A stretch of 64,000 nucleotides of DNA from Alcanivorax sp. 24 (lineage in GTDB: Bacteria > Pseudomonadota > Gammaproteobacteria > Pseudomonadales > Alcanivoracaceae), in NCBI RefSeq assembly GCF_004360225.1, contig NZ_SNUA01000002.1, forward strand, positions 248,001-312,000, in the 5' to 3' direction. The notes beneath the pieces were generated by a model. It was not told the origin of the DNA. It ran no database searches and saw only the letters and a list, made by a program, of their open reading frames with translations. How positions within the stretch are numbered: position 1 is the stretch's first letter; every line of letters begins with the position of its first letter. Position numbers and translations under genes: made by a program. This document shows positions 1 to 8,239 of this stretch, piece after piece.

Positions 1-110
1 TGTGACACAGTCGTTATCCTTTCATTTACTACGGAGTGCCGCGCGCGGTACGCCACTATGGAGGGGCGGGAACGGGCCGACGGTTTCCCGTTGCGGCAAC
101 GCGGCAGAGG

Positions 111-139
111 AACCTCAATGAGGTTCGGGTATGCCCGAA
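111..139. repeat. Two overlapping small palindromes
   Basis: AACCTC-AAT-GAGGTT (111-125) runs directly into TTCGGG-TATG-CCCGAA (124-139), giving two adjacent perfect 6-bp-arm hairpins. They lie downstream of the leftward GFA gene and could end or stabilise its transcript. There is no T-run, so a classical terminator is not supported. I see no gene in 1-197. Confidence 0.35.
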
Positions 140-197
140 GGGCAGTATGAAGAGCGTGGGTCAGTCGCTCGGCGGGTTGGTCGGCGAACCGGACCGG

Positions 198-545
198 TTA
201 CATGGAGTGGCCGTCGAACCGCTGCACGGGAACCGAATCCAGGTCGACACCTTCCAGACAACGTATGTTGATCGCGGCCATTCGATTGCCTTCCGGATCC
301 ACCCCCTCACCGTAGGGGTGAATACCGCATTTCGGGCAAAAGCGATGCTGGATCACATGCTGATTGAAGGTGTAGGTGGCGATGTCGTCCTCCGATGTCC
401 GCACCCGCAGGTTGTCCCGTGGAATAAACCACAACAGGGCTCCCTTGCGCTGACAGATCGAACAGTTGCAGGACATGGCGCCGTCCAACTCGCCTTCGGC
501 CTCGAAGGCGACGTTTCCGCAATGACAACTTCCTTTGTAGTTCAT
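198..545 (-). CDS. GFA family protein (Mss4-like zinc-binding fold)
   Basis: A 115-residue protein with the cysteine pattern of the GFA (glutathione-dependent formaldehyde-activating enzyme-like) family: CHC at residues 7-9, CNCSIC at 26-31 and CPKC at 70-73. In this family the cysteines bind zinc. The length is that of a full single-domain member, with start ATG and the sequence MNYKGSCHCG typical of the family. Few members have a proven reaction, so the true substrate is unknown. It stands alone, with about 160 bases to the next gene, and nothing nearby suggests a C1 pathway. Confidence 0.85.
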   Translation of the reverse strand: MNYKGSCHCGNVAFEAEGELDGAMSCNCSICQRKGALLWFIPRDNLRVRTSEDDIATYTFNQHVIQHRFCPKCGIHPYGEGVDPEGNRMAAINIRCLEGVDLDSVPVQRFDGHSM

Positions 546-664
546 CGGTCTCTCCTTTCTTGTTAGTCGTCATTGAGTCGAACGACGTGATCGGGAATTC
601 GACATCGTGTCCAAGGTTAACGTCGGAAAATGACATAGGGAAGACATCTCCGTGGTGATTCTTG

Positions 665-690
665 CTGTGGGAAGCTGCCTTGGCAGCGAA
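665..690. repeat. REP-like palindromic element
   Basis: The stretch CTGTGGGAAGCTGCC followed by TTGGCAGCGAA matches the TGTGGGA...GC(T)TGCCAGCGAA core also present at 4367-4390 and 54582-54605, and inverted at 4321-4344. Such extragenic palindromes are common in Pseudomonas and Alcanivorax genomes. It sits at the 3' end of the LysR gene in a non-coding gap, as expected for REP elements. Confidence 0.6.
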
Positions 691-704
691 TTGGAGTGCT
701 GGTA

Positions 705-1634
705 TCAAACCGTCTCCGGCGACGCGGTGAGCCCGCCGCTTCCCCGGAAGTGTTCGATTTCCGCTACCAGCCAATCCCGGAATAGCAACAACAATGGATT
801 CTCCGCTTTCTGTTCCGGCAGGATGAAATGGTAAGCCCAGGAGCTGCGATAGCTGTGCGGCAAGGGAATGATCAGCCGGCCGGAGGCCAGTTCCTCGCGG
901 ATCAGAAACGGTGGAATCAGGGCAATCCCCATATCCTGCATGGCCGCTTCCGCCAGCATGGTGAACAGCTCGAAGCGTGGGCCGGTCATATCCCGTTCCA
1001 CCCGCAGGCCGGTGGAGTCGAACCACTCCCTCCAGGCGTAGGGGCGAGTGGTTTGTTGCAGCAGGGTGAGGCCGGCGATGCTTTGCGCGTCCAGCTCCCG
1101 TTCCGGGGCGATCAGGCGCGGGCTGCACACCGGCATCGGTTCCTCATGCATTAATAAGGTGGCCTCGGTGCCGGGCCAGTCGCCGTCACCGAAATAGATG
1201 GCCGCGTCGAAGCGGGTCTCGGCGAACAGAAACGGTTTGGTGCGGTTGGTCAGGTTGACGGTGACGCCGGGGTGGGCGCGGCGGAAGTCCTTCAGCCGTG
1301 GCAGCAGCCAGCGAGTGCCGAAGGTGGGCACTACCGCCAGTTCCAGCGTATTGGCGGCGCCGTGGTCACCCATCACCGCCAGCGTATCCCGTTCCAATTC
1401 ATCAAGATGGACGCTGACCCGGCGGCTGTAGTCACGGCCCGCTTCGGTGAGCCGCACTCCCGGACGTGAGCGGCGGAACAGCTTGACGCCGAGAAAGTCT
1501 TCCAGGGCCGCGATCTGGCGACAAATGGCGCTTTGCGTCAGGGCCAGTTCCTCGGCGGCTTTGGTGAAGCTCTGATGGCGGGCGGCCGCTTCGAAGCCGA
1601 TCAGAGCGGCGGTGCTGGGGATCTTGCGTCGCAT
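705..1634 (-). CDS. gcdR: LysR-family regulator, GcdR-like (glutarate catabolism)
   Basis: A 309-residue LysR regulator. The N-terminal winged helix-turn-helix (residues about 5-65) includes the family signature FTKAAEELALTQSAICRQIA, followed by a substrate-binding domain. The ATG at 1634 gives a normal LysR N-terminus; the reading frame stays open far upstream but that extension overlaps gcdH antisense and is not coding. It is divergent from glutaryl-CoA dehydrogenase, the arrangement known for GcdR in pseudomonads, where it responds to glutarate. The assignment rests on context plus GcvA-type similarity, so the effector is inferred. Confidence 0.75.
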   Translation of the reverse strand: MRRKIPSTAALIGFEAAARHQSFTKAAEELALTQSAICRQIAALEDFLGVKLFRRSRPGVRLTEAGRDYSRRVSVHLDELERDTLAVMGDHGAANTLELAVVPTFGTRWLLPRLKDFRRAHPGVTVNLTNRTKPFLFAETRFDAAIYFGDGDWPGTEATLLMHEEPMPVCSPRLIAPERELDAQSIAGLTLLQQTTRPYAWREWFDSTGLRVERDMTGPRFELFTMLAEAAMQDMGIALIPPFLIREELASGRLIIPLPHSYRSSWAYHFILPEQKAENPLLLLFRDWLVAEIEHFRGSGGLTASPETV

Positions 1635-1665
1635 GCGGGTCTTCCCGGTCGATTTTTGTCCACAA

Positions 1666-1680
1666 GTGATAAAATAGCAC
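1666..1680. promoter_or_regulatory. Candidate LysR box between gcdR and gcdH
   Basis: GTGATAAAATAGCAC is an imperfect palindrome with the T-N11-A spacing of LysR-type operators. It lies 32 bases upstream of the regulator start and about 135 upstream of gcdH, in the only intergenic gap the two divergent genes share. It is consistent with autoregulation by the GcdR-like protein but was found by eye only. Confidence 0.4.
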
Positions 1681-1814
1681 AAAGGCGTGCAAGAAAGTGG
1701 CTTGTTCTGACCGCCAGGGCCTGTATAGCATGGCGCCAAACCCGACCAAATAGCGCCTTCGTGCCTGACCGGGCAGTCTCTCATCCCTTCTTGAAGTGAA
1801 AAGGTGGAATAACC

Positions 1815-2999
1815 GTGGCCAATAACGCAGCCTTTGACTGGGCGAGCCCCCTCCTGCTGGATCAGCAACTCACCGAAGACGAGCGCATGGTGCGCGACAC
1901 TGCCTATCAGTACGCGCAGGACAAACTCATGCCGCGCGTGCTCAACGCCTTCCGCAATGAACACACCGATGTGGAAATCTTCCGTGAAATGGGCGAACTC
2001 GGGTTGCTCGGCGCCACCATTCCGGAAGCCTACGGCGGTGCCGGCCTCAACTACGTGTGCTACGGCTTGATCGCCCGGGAAGTGGAGCGGGTGGACTCCG
2101 GCTACCGTTCCATGATGAGCGTGCAGTCCTCCCTGGTGATGGTGCCGATCAACGAGTTCGGCAGCGAAGAGCAGAAGCAGAAATATCTGCCGAAGCTGGC
2201 CAGCGGCGAGTGGATCGGCTGTTTCGGTCTGACCGAGCCGGACCACGGTTCTGATCCGGGCAGCATGGTCACCCGCGCCAGGAAAGCCGACGGCGGCTAC
2301 TTGCTCACCGGTGCCAAGATGTGGATCACCAACAGCCCCATCGCTGATGTGTTCGTGGTCTGGGCCAAGACCGAGGACGACAAGATCCGTGGCTTTATTC
2401 TGGAGAAAGGCTGGGAAGGCCTGAGCGCTCCGGCGATTCACGGCAAGGTCGGTCTGCGCGCGTCCATCACCGGTGAAATCGTCATGGACAACGTGTTCGT
2501 GCCGGAAGAGAACCTGATGCCGGGCGTGTCCGGTTTGCGCGGTCCGTTCACCTGCCTGAACTCCGCCCGCTACGGTATCGCCTGGGGCGCGCTGGGCGCC
2601 GCCGAGTTCTGCTGGCACACGTCCCGCCAGTACACCCTGGACCGTAAACAGTTCGGCCGCCCGCTGGCCGCCAACCAATTGATCCAGAAAAAACTGGCCG
2701 ACATGCAGACCGAGATCACCCTGGGCCTGCAGGGTTGTCTGCGCCTGGGCCGGATGAAGGACGAAGGCACCGCGGCGGTGGAAATCACCTCCATCATGAA
2801 GCGCAACTCCTGCGGCAAGGCGCTGGATATCGCACGCCTGGCCCGTGACATGATGGGCGGTAACGGCATCTCCGACGAGTTCGGCGTGGCCCGCCATCTG
2901 GTCAACCTGGAAGTGGTGAACACCTACGAAGGGACCCACGACGTGCACGCGCTGATCCTCGGCCGCGCGCAAACCGGCCTGCAAGCCTTCACCAACTGA
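1815..2999 (+). CDS. gcdH: Glutaryl-CoA dehydrogenase
   Basis: A 394-residue acyl-CoA dehydrogenase with N-terminal, middle and C-terminal domains. The FAD-binding signature [14 protein letters not shown] lies near residues 136-149, and the catalytic glutamate in [14 protein letters not shown] is at about 372. This is the arrangement of glutaryl-CoA dehydrogenases, which oxidatively decarboxylate glutaryl-CoA to crotonyl-CoA in lysine, tryptophan and glutarate breakdown. The start is GTG, preceded by AAGGTGGAA; it gives MANNAAFDW, a usual N-terminus for this family. The CoA-transferase gene follows after 12 bases, so the two form an operon. Confidence 0.95.
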   Translation: MANNAAFDWASPLLLDQQLTEDERMVRDTAYQYAQDKLMPRVLNAFRNEHTDVEIFREMGELGLLGATIPEAYGGAGLNYVCYGLIAREVERVDSGYRSMMSVQSSLVMVPINEFGSEEQKQKYLPKLASGEWIGCFGLTEPDHGSDPGSMVTRARKADGGYLLTGAKMWITNSPIADVFVVWAKTEDDKIRGFILEKGWEGLSAPAIHGKVGLRASITGEIVMDNVFVPEENLMPGVSGLRGPFTCLNSARYGIAWGALGAAEFCWHTSRQYTLDRKQFGRPLAANQLIQKKLADMQTEITLGLQGCLRLGRMKDEGTAAVEITSIMKRNSCGKALDIARLARDMMGGNGISDEFGVARHLVNLEVVNTYEGTHDVHALILGRAQTGLQAFTN

Positions 3000-3011
3000 T
3001 ACGGGGCAGCT

Positions 3012-4244
3012 ATGAGCGGCGCGCTATCGCACCTGCGCGTGCTCGATCTGTCCCGCGTTCTGGCCGGCCCCTGGGCCGGCCAGATCCTGGGCGATCTGGG
3101 CGCCGAGGTGATCAAGGTGGAGCGGCCTGACAGCGGTGACGATACCCGCATCTGGGGGCCGCCCTATGCAAAGGACGCGGAGGGGCACGACAGTGATCAG
3201 TCCGCGTATTACTTGTGCACCAATCGCAACAAGAAATCCGTGGCCATCGACATCGCCCATCCGGAAGGGCAGGCGCTGGTCCGTGAGCTGGCCGCGCAAA
3301 GCGATGTGGTGATCGAGAATTTCAAGAAAGGCGGCCTGCGCCGCTATGGTCTGGACTATGCATCGCTGTCCGCGGACAACCCCGGACTGATTTATTGCTC
3401 CATCACCGGGTTTGGCCAGACCGGCCCTTACTCCAGCCGCCCCGGCTACGACTTTCTGATCCAGGCCATGGGCGGGTTGATGAGCATCACCGGCCACCGT
3501 GATGGTGAGCCCGGTGCCGGTCCGATGAAAGTGGGCGTGGCGCTCACCGACATTACCACCGGTTTGTATTCCACCATCGCCATCCTCGGTGCGCTGGAGC
3601 ATCGCAACCAGACCGGCGAAGGCCAGCACATCGACATGGCGCTGCTGGATGTTCAGGTGTCCTGTCTGGCCAACCAGACACTCAATTACCTCACCACCGG
3701 CAAGGCGCCGACGCGCATGGGCAATGCCCATCCCAGCGTGGTGCCGTACCAGGATTTCCCCACCGCCGACGGTGACGTGATCCTGGCCATCGGCAACGAC
3801 GGTCAGTTCGCCCGCTTCTGTGAAGTGGCCGGACACCCGGAATGGGCGGCGGACGAGCGCTACGCCACCAACCGCGCCCGGGTGGATAATCGCGATACGT
3901 TGATTCCGCTGATGCGACAGAACACGGTGATGCGCACCACGCGGGAATGGATCGAGGTGTTGGAACAGGCTGGCGTGCCTTGTGGTCCGGTCAACAGCAT
4001 CGCCGATGTGTTCCAGGACCCCCACGTCCAGGCCCGGGGCATGCAACTGGAAATGCCGCATCCGAGTCTGGGCACGGTGCCACAGGTGGCCAGCCCGTTG
4101 CGGCTGTCGGCGTCACCGGTGCGGTATCGCACCGCGCCGCCGCTCCTGGGGGAGCACACCGATGAGGTGCTGGCGCAAACCCTGGGGCTGTCCGCCGAAG
4201 CGATCCAGCGGCTGCGCGCGGAGCGTATCGCCGGGCAGAACTGA
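3012..4244 (+). CDS. CaiB/BaiF CoA-transferase (probable succinyl-CoA:glutarate CoA-transferase)
   Basis: A 410-residue class III CoA-transferase. The N-terminus LRVLDLSRVLAGPWAGQILG and the LGAEVIKVERP motif are family hallmarks. The expected catalytic aspartate lies in VALTDITTGLYS (about residue 180), and the second conserved block GEGQHIDMALLD is at 203-213. It starts 12 bases after gcdH. Known operons pair gcdH with the enzyme activating glutarate using succinyl-CoA, so this is the most likely reaction; substrate choice cannot be read from the sequence. Confidence 0.88.
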   Translation: MSGALSHLRVLDLSRVLAGPWAGQILGDLGAEVIKVERPDSGDDTRIWGPPYAKDAEGHDSDQSAYYLCTNRNKKSVAIDIAHPEGQALVRELAAQSDVVIENFKKGGLRRYGLDYASLSADNPGLIYCSITGFGQTGPYSSRPGYDFLIQAMGGLMSITGHRDGEPGAGPMKVGVALTDITTGLYSTIAILGALEHRNQTGEGQHIDMALLDVQVSCLANQTLNYLTTGKAPTRMGNAHPSVVPYQDFPTADGDVILAIGNDGQFARFCEVAGHPEWAADERYATNRARVDNRDTLIPLMRQNTVMRTTREWIEVLEQAGVPCGPVNSIADVFQDPHVQARGMQLEMPHPSLGTVPQVASPLRLSASPVRYRTAPPLLGEHTDEVLAQTLGLSAEAIQRLRAERIAGQN

Positions 4245-4299
4245 GGAAGAGGCGTTGCGGCTCGTGAGCCAGTGCTGCCCTGCAATTCGCAGACATGCT

Positions 4300-4430
4300 G
4301 CTTACACGCTGCACGCCGATTCGCCGGCAAGCCAGCTTCCCACAACAGGTCGAGCTACGAAGTCGCTGTGGGAGCAGGCTTGCCAGCGAATACTGTGCCG
4401 CAAGGCTGCGCAAGTGTGTTGCGTGTAGGC
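4300..4430. repeat. REPIN-like element: inverted REP pair inside larger inverted arms
   Basis: Two REP-like units face each other: TCGCCGGCAAGCCAGCTTCC plus CACA (4321-4344) and TGTGGGAGCAGGCTTGCC plus AGCGAA (4367-4390). They are enclosed by weaker outer arms, GCTTACACGCTGCACGCC (4300-4317) and GTGTGTTGCGTGTAGGC (4414-4430). The outer arms resemble the ACACGCAACAC terminal repeats of the element at 49001-49102. The gap 4245-4485 contains no gene. Confidence 0.6.
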
Positions 4431-4485
4431 GGCCCGCTCCACGACTGTGGGACAAGCAGAGGCTCCTGGGCCGCGATTTTTCCCT

Positions 4486-4854
4486 TCAATACCGCCCTTC
4501 CTCGCGCAGTGTCTCCTCGATTGGTCTCACTTCAATCGTACCCAGCCGTGCCGACGGCCAGCCCTGGGCCAGGCGCAGGGCTTCATCGATATCCCTTGCT
4601 TCGATCAGGAAAAAACCACCCAACTGCTCCTTGGTTTCGGCGAACGGACCATCGGTGACCAAGACCTTGCCACCACGGATGCGGGTGGTTTTGGCCCGGC
4701 GCGCGCTTTGCAGCGCATGGGTATCGACAAGGTGGCCGCCGGCGCGCAGGCTTTCCACATAGTCCAGGGTCTCCTGGCGTAGCGCCTGCCATTGTTCTGG
4801 CGTCAGATCGGTGAGGGTGTGTTCCGCTTCATAGGCCAGACAGAGAAATTTCAT
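4486..4854 (-). CDS. YciI/DGPF-domain protein
   Basis: A 122-residue protein beginning MKFLCLAYEAE and containing DGPFAETKEQLGGFFLIEA at about residues 69-87. This is the DGPF signature of the YCII-related family, which adopts a ferredoxin-like fold. The usual length is about 115-125 residues, so it is complete. Members often accompany ECF sigma factors of the SigJ type, but none is next to this one. No enzymatic role is established for this branch. Confidence 0.85.
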   Translation of the reverse strand: MKFLCLAYEAEHTLTDLTPEQWQALRQETLDYVESLRAGGHLVDTHALQSARRAKTTRIRGGKVLVTDGPFAETKEQLGGFFLIEARDIDEALRLAQGWPSARLGTIEVRPIEETLREEGRY

Positions 4855-5049
4855 TTTTTAATCCCATGGATGCTGTTATGACCGAGGAGTAGAGGACGCC
4901 GCACAAATGTTCCAGACGCGCCCCGCCCGGGGGGGTATTGATGATCAATTCCACTAACCGATTTCTGTACCTGTTTCCGTAATAGTAATGACGCCACGGA
5001 GTGAATCCGCTCCAGACAGTGGCAAGGAACGGCAATCACGTCCACCAAT

Positions 5050-5463
5050 TGGGTTGATCTGTCCCGCGATCCGGGAACCGGGATCGAGAGCCTGCGCGCC
5101 CATTTCGAAGGCCACGCTTACGACCCGCATTGGCATGATACCTACGCCATCGGGCTCACCGAGCAGGGAGTACAGCGGTTTCACCTGGGGCGCACCCGCC
5201 ATGAGAGCACGCCGGGCAAGGTGATCCTGCTGGAACCCGGCGATGTCCATGACGGCCACGGGCCGACGCCGGAAGGCTTTACCTACCGGCTACTGTACAT
5301 TGATCCGCAATGGTTGCATCTGCGATTGGGCGGGCTGTTCGAACAACGTCCCGACCATTACCGCATGGCGTTTCAGGATGCCATGAGCAGCGATGCGCGG
5401 CTGGCCCTTGCCATCGGTACCGCCTTCGATGTGATGCATCACGGAGATTTTCGCATCACCCGG
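5050..5463 (+). pseudogene. Remnant of an AraC-family regulator (sensor domain only)
   Basis: The frame reads WVDLSRDPGTGIESLRAHFE, followed by HAYDPHWHDTYAIGLTEQGVQ and then HESTPGKVILLEPGDVHDG. This is the cupin-like sensor domain of AraC-type regulators. It runs to HGDFRITR at about 5463 and then enters heptamer repeats and unrelated sequence. The whole helix-turn-helix half is missing and no convincing start codon lies upstream: the frame opens after a TGA near 4993. I read it as a truncated, non-functional gene. The following stretch 5490-5713 shows nothing recognisable. Confidence 0.8.
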
Positions 5464-5488
5464 CGTCCGGCGTCCGGCGTCCGGCGTC
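5461..5488. repeat. Four tandem CGGCGTC heptamers
   Basis: CGGCGTC is repeated four times without interruption exactly where homology to the AraC sensor domain ends. Slippage or recombination at this repeat is a plausible cause of the gene's decay. The unit is not a multiple of three, so each gain or loss shifts the frame. Confidence 0.85.
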
Positions 5489-5713
5489 CCCTTGTTGCCG
5501 TGTGGAGATCACGCCAGATGTCAGATGGCCCTGGCCGATCAGACCCAGGATGAGGCATACTTCGCGAAGCTGTCCGCGATTAAAACGGCAGCACGATTGC
5601 CCGGCGCGTTCCACTCTAAAATCCAGGAGCACTGTCCGCACAATCGGTGCCACCTGTTGAGGCGGTGCTCCTCACGGCAGACAGTGTCAAATCATGGCCT
5701 GGAAATACTCCAA

Positions 5714-5848
5714 ATGATGAATTGGATCCCCATAGTCTTTTTTACCTTCAAGATTGTCGTGTTTGGTACGGGCATGTTCTTCGCCATCAAGTGGCACTAC
5801 GACAAAGGGAAAAAGAAGAAAGAAAATAACGAAATCAGCGGGCGGTGA
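5714..5848 (+). CDS. Small single-pass membrane protein (hypothetical)
   Basis: A 44-residue ORF starting ATGATG, with one hydrophobic segment (IPIVFFTFKIVVFGTGMFFA, residues 5-24) followed by a very basic tail rich in lysine (KWHYDKGKKKKEN). The layout is that of a small inner-membrane protein with a cytoplasmic C-terminus. I do not recognise it. The lysine-rich, A/T-rich tail is unlike the GC-rich surroundings. Its end overlaps the hairpin that terminates the opposing MFS gene. There is no strong ribosome-binding site, so it may not be expressed. Confidence 0.45.
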   Translation: MMNWIPIVFFTFKIVVFGTGMFFAIKWHYDKGKKKKENNEISGR

Positions 5849-5860
5849 GCGCCCGCTGAT
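5834..5860 (-). terminator. Terminator for the MFS gene (leftward)
   Basis: A perfect 10-bp stem, ATCAGCGGGC / GCCCGCTGAT, with a 7-base loop. Read leftward it is followed by a T-rich run (TTTCGTTATTTTC). It lies 28 bases past the MFS stop codon. Confidence 0.75.
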
Positions 5861-5888
5861 CAGGGGGGCGGTTTTCCAGCTTTGCGCA

Positions 5889-7328
5889 TCAGGCGTTATG
5901 CCCCAATCCGCGCAGCCGCTGCAATAACACACAGGACAACGCCGCCGCCGTCAGGTTATAGAGCATGGCGGTGACGAAAGCGTCCACATGGGCGGTGGCC
6001 GGATCCGCCAGTGGGGCAGCCCGCAAAGTGCCGAGGAACAGGATGCCCATGGCGCACACGCCGAGGGCGGCGCCCACCTGTTGCAGCGTGGAGACCACGC
6101 CGGAGGCCATGCCCGCCTGTTGCCGTGGCACCACCCCGAGAACCAGATTCAGCAACGGCGTCATCACCAGGCCCTGTCCAAAACCCACCGCGATCAATAC
6201 CGGAACCCACCCCACCAGTTGCCCCTCTGGCGCGGTCCAGTGCACTTGCGCGATCAGCGCTCCCAGGGACACCGCGTAAAGACCGCCGCCGGCCACCAGA
6301 GTGGCGGTACCGTAGCGGGCTACCCAGCGTGATGCCAGCAAAGACGACGCCATGAAACCGGCGCTGGCCGGCGCGAACAGTGCGCCGGCCTGGAACGGAT
6401 CCAGCCCCAGTCCGGTTTGCACCAGCAGCGCGAAGCACAGAAAAAAGGAACTGGAAGTGGAATAGATCAGCGTGACCAGTAAACAGCCCAGCGCGAAAGC
6501 CGGCTGTCGCAGTAATGCCATATCCACCAGCGGCAGGCGCCCCCTGCTTTGCCGATGACGTTGCTGAGTGCTGAACAGCGCCAGCAGCAAAATGGACAAC
6601 GCCAGGGCTCCCCAGCACCATAACGGCCAGTGCCGGGTCGGCCCTTCCAACAACGCCACCAGCAACAAGGTCAGGCCCGAGGCCACCAGCAGCACGCCCG
6701 GGCCATCCAGATCCGGTTTTTGCTCCAGGCGCGATTCGGCCAGCCGTCCGCCGAACATCAAGGTCACCAGCCCGACGGGAAGGTTGACCAGAAAGATGGT
6801 GCGCCAGCCCAGGCCAGCCAGATCCAGATGCACCAACCAGCCGCCCAGCACCTGCCCGGCGATCGCCGCCAATCCAAGCGTCATGCCCAGCCAGGCAAAC
6901 GCCCGGCGCTGAGTGTGGGCGTCGTAGAGCACGCGCAGGGAGGCGTAAATCTGCGGAAACAGCAGACCGGCGGCACCGCCCTGAAATACCCGGGCGGCGA
7001 TCAGGGCTTCCGCCGTTGGGGCGATGCCACACAGCAGGGAGGCCAGGGTGAAGAGAGTCATTCCCCACAGATACAGACGCCGGCGTCCAAACCGGTCGCC
7101 GAGGCGTCCGCCAGTGATCAGCAGCGCGCCGAACGCGAGTTCATACCCGGCCAGCACGAAGCCGATTTGCGCGAAACTGGCGCCCAGATCCCGCTGCATG
7201 CTGGGGATCGCCACATTGACCACGAACAAATCGAAAATGGTGACAAAGCCGCCGAGCAACAACACCGGCAGGCCGGGAATACCCTTGTCATGGGGAATGG
7301 GAGAAGCAAGTGGGGGGCGGGACGCCAT
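5889..7328 (-). CDS. MFS transporter, DHA2 (14-TM) drug efflux type
   Basis: A 479-residue membrane protein. The first helix is followed by FDLFVVNVAIPSMQRDLGAS, the DHA2 form of the usual DxxIVNVALP motif. Motif A appears as GGRLGDRFGRRRLYLWG in the 2-3 loop, and there is a long hydrophobic C-terminal half, giving about 14 helices. The ATG at 7328 has a GAGGAGACC ribosome-binding site and is preferred over an upstream in-frame start. It is divergent from an XRE/MmyB-type regulator that probably controls it. The substrate is unknown; drug or solvent export is the family norm. Confidence 0.85.
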   Translation of the reverse strand: MASRPPLASPIPHDKGIPGLPVLLLGGFVTIFDLFVVNVAIPSMQRDLGASFAQIGFVLAGYELAFGALLITGGRLGDRFGRRRLYLWGMTLFTLASLLCGIAPTAEALIAARVFQGGAAGLLFPQIYASLRVLYDAHTQRRAFAWLGMTLGLAAIAGQVLGGWLVHLDLAGLGWRTIFLVNLPVGLVTLMFGGRLAESRLEQKPDLDGPGVLLVASGLTLLLVALLEGPTRHWPLWCWGALALSILLLALFSTQQRHRQSRGRLPLVDMALLRQPAFALGCLLVTLIYSTSSSFFLCFALLVQTGLGLDPFQAGALFAPASAGFMASSLLASRWVARYGTATLVAGGGLYAVSLGALIAQVHWTAPEGQLVGWVPVLIAVGFGQGLVMTPLLNLVLGVVPRQQAGMASGVVSTLQQVGAALGVCAMGILFLGTLRAAPLADPATAHVDAFVTAMLYNLTAAALSCVLLQRLRGLGHNA

Positions 7329-7390
7329 CGTGGTCTCCTCTTGTGGGCGAAGGTTGTACATGGGTTAAGAGACGCTATTCTGGAGATCCT

Positions 7391-7427
7391 TTATCGCATT
7401 ACAATTTAGCTGTTTATCCTATTACAA
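7391..7427. promoter_or_regulatory. Direct-repeat operator candidate between MFS gene and XRE regulator
   Basis: TTATCGCATTACAA (7391-7404) and TTATCCTATTACAA (7414-7427) are 12 of 14 identical, with starts 23 bases apart. They occupy the gap between the divergent MFS and regulator genes, the second copy ending 12 bases before the regulator's ATG. The position suits binding by the regulator itself. Confidence 0.5.
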
Positions 7428-7439
7428 GAGGTAATCCTC

Positions 7440-8234
7440 ATGACCGCGCCGAGGCTACAACGGACCCGCCAGGAACTGGCTGCCTTTCTGCGTGCCCGCA
7501 GGGAAGCGGTCACCCCGGAGCAGGTGGGATTGGCGGACAGCGGGCGCCGGCGCACCCCCGGTTTGCGCCGCGAGGAAGTCGCCACGCTCGCCGGAGTCGG
7601 AGTGACCTGGTACACCTGGCTGGAACAGGGGCGTGACATCGGCGTGTCCGCGCCGGTGCTGGAACGTATCGCCCGGGTGCTCAAACTGGACGGCGCGCAG
7701 CGCCGCCATCTGTTTTTGCTGGCGCAGAACCGGCCGCCGGTGGAGCCGGGTAAAACCTGGTGCTCGGTGCCGCCGCTGGTGCGGCGCCTGATGGACGATT
7801 GGCCCGACCATCCCGCTTATGTGCTCAACTTGCGCTGGGACGTGCTGGCCTGGAACGCGGCGGCGCAGACGCTATTTGATTTCGAGCGGCGACCGGCGGG
7901 GCAGCGTAATCTGCTTTGGCTGTTGTTCACTGCCGAGGATCTGCGTGGCGTGTTCGTCAATTGGGCCGAGCAGGTGCCCGGCATGCTGGCCAGTTTCCGC
8001 CGCGATTTCGTGCGCGCCACCACTGATCCCAGCATCACCGAGCTGGTTCGGCGACTGGAGCGGGCCTCGCCGGAATTCCGCCAATGGTGGCCGTGTCAGG
8101 ACGTGCGGGCTCCGTGCACGGGCAGCCGGGAGTTGCTTTGCGATGGACAGGTCCGGCGCTATCAGCACACCACCCTGACCGTGGATGAGGACCGCCATCT
8201 GCGTCTGGTGGTGTACGCGCGGGACGAGGAATAG
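7440..8234 (+). CDS. XRE-family regulator with MmyB-like ligand-binding domain
   Basis: A 264-residue protein. The N-terminal helix-turn-helix (about 10-85) carries the conserved RRTPGLRREEVATLAGVGVTW and YTWLEQGR blocks. A C-terminal MmyB-like PAS-type domain (about 105-260) includes VLAWNAAAQTLFDF and the closing LVVYARDEE. The MmyB-like domain is known to bind fatty acid in characterised examples. It is divergent from an MFS pump, suggesting ligand-controlled efflux. The ATG at 7440 follows AAGAGG. Confidence 0.88.
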   Translation: MTAPRLQRTRQELAAFLRARREAVTPEQVGLADSGRRRTPGLRREEVATLAGVGVTWYTWLEQGRDIGVSAPVLERIARVLKLDGAQRRHLFLLAQNRPPVEPGKTWCSVPPLVRRLMDDWPDHPAYVLNLRWDVLAWNAAAQTLFDFERRPAGQRNLLWLLFTAEDLRGVFVNWAEQVPGMLASFRRDFVRATTDPSITELVRRLERASPEFRQWWPCQDVRAPCTGSRELLCDGQVRRYQHTTLTVDEDRHLRLVVYARDEE

Positions 8235-8239
8235 AGCGC

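Noticed and set aside
36-566. Rightward 176-codon open frame at the window start
   Set aside because: It is antisense to the GFA gene, which has clear family cysteines. No protein features are visible.
705-2984. 759-codon leftward open frame covering the LysR gene and antisense to gcdH
   Set aside because: Only the part from ATG 1634 resembles a protein (LysR). The rest is antisense to the well-supported gcdH gene and has His/Gln-rich shadow composition.
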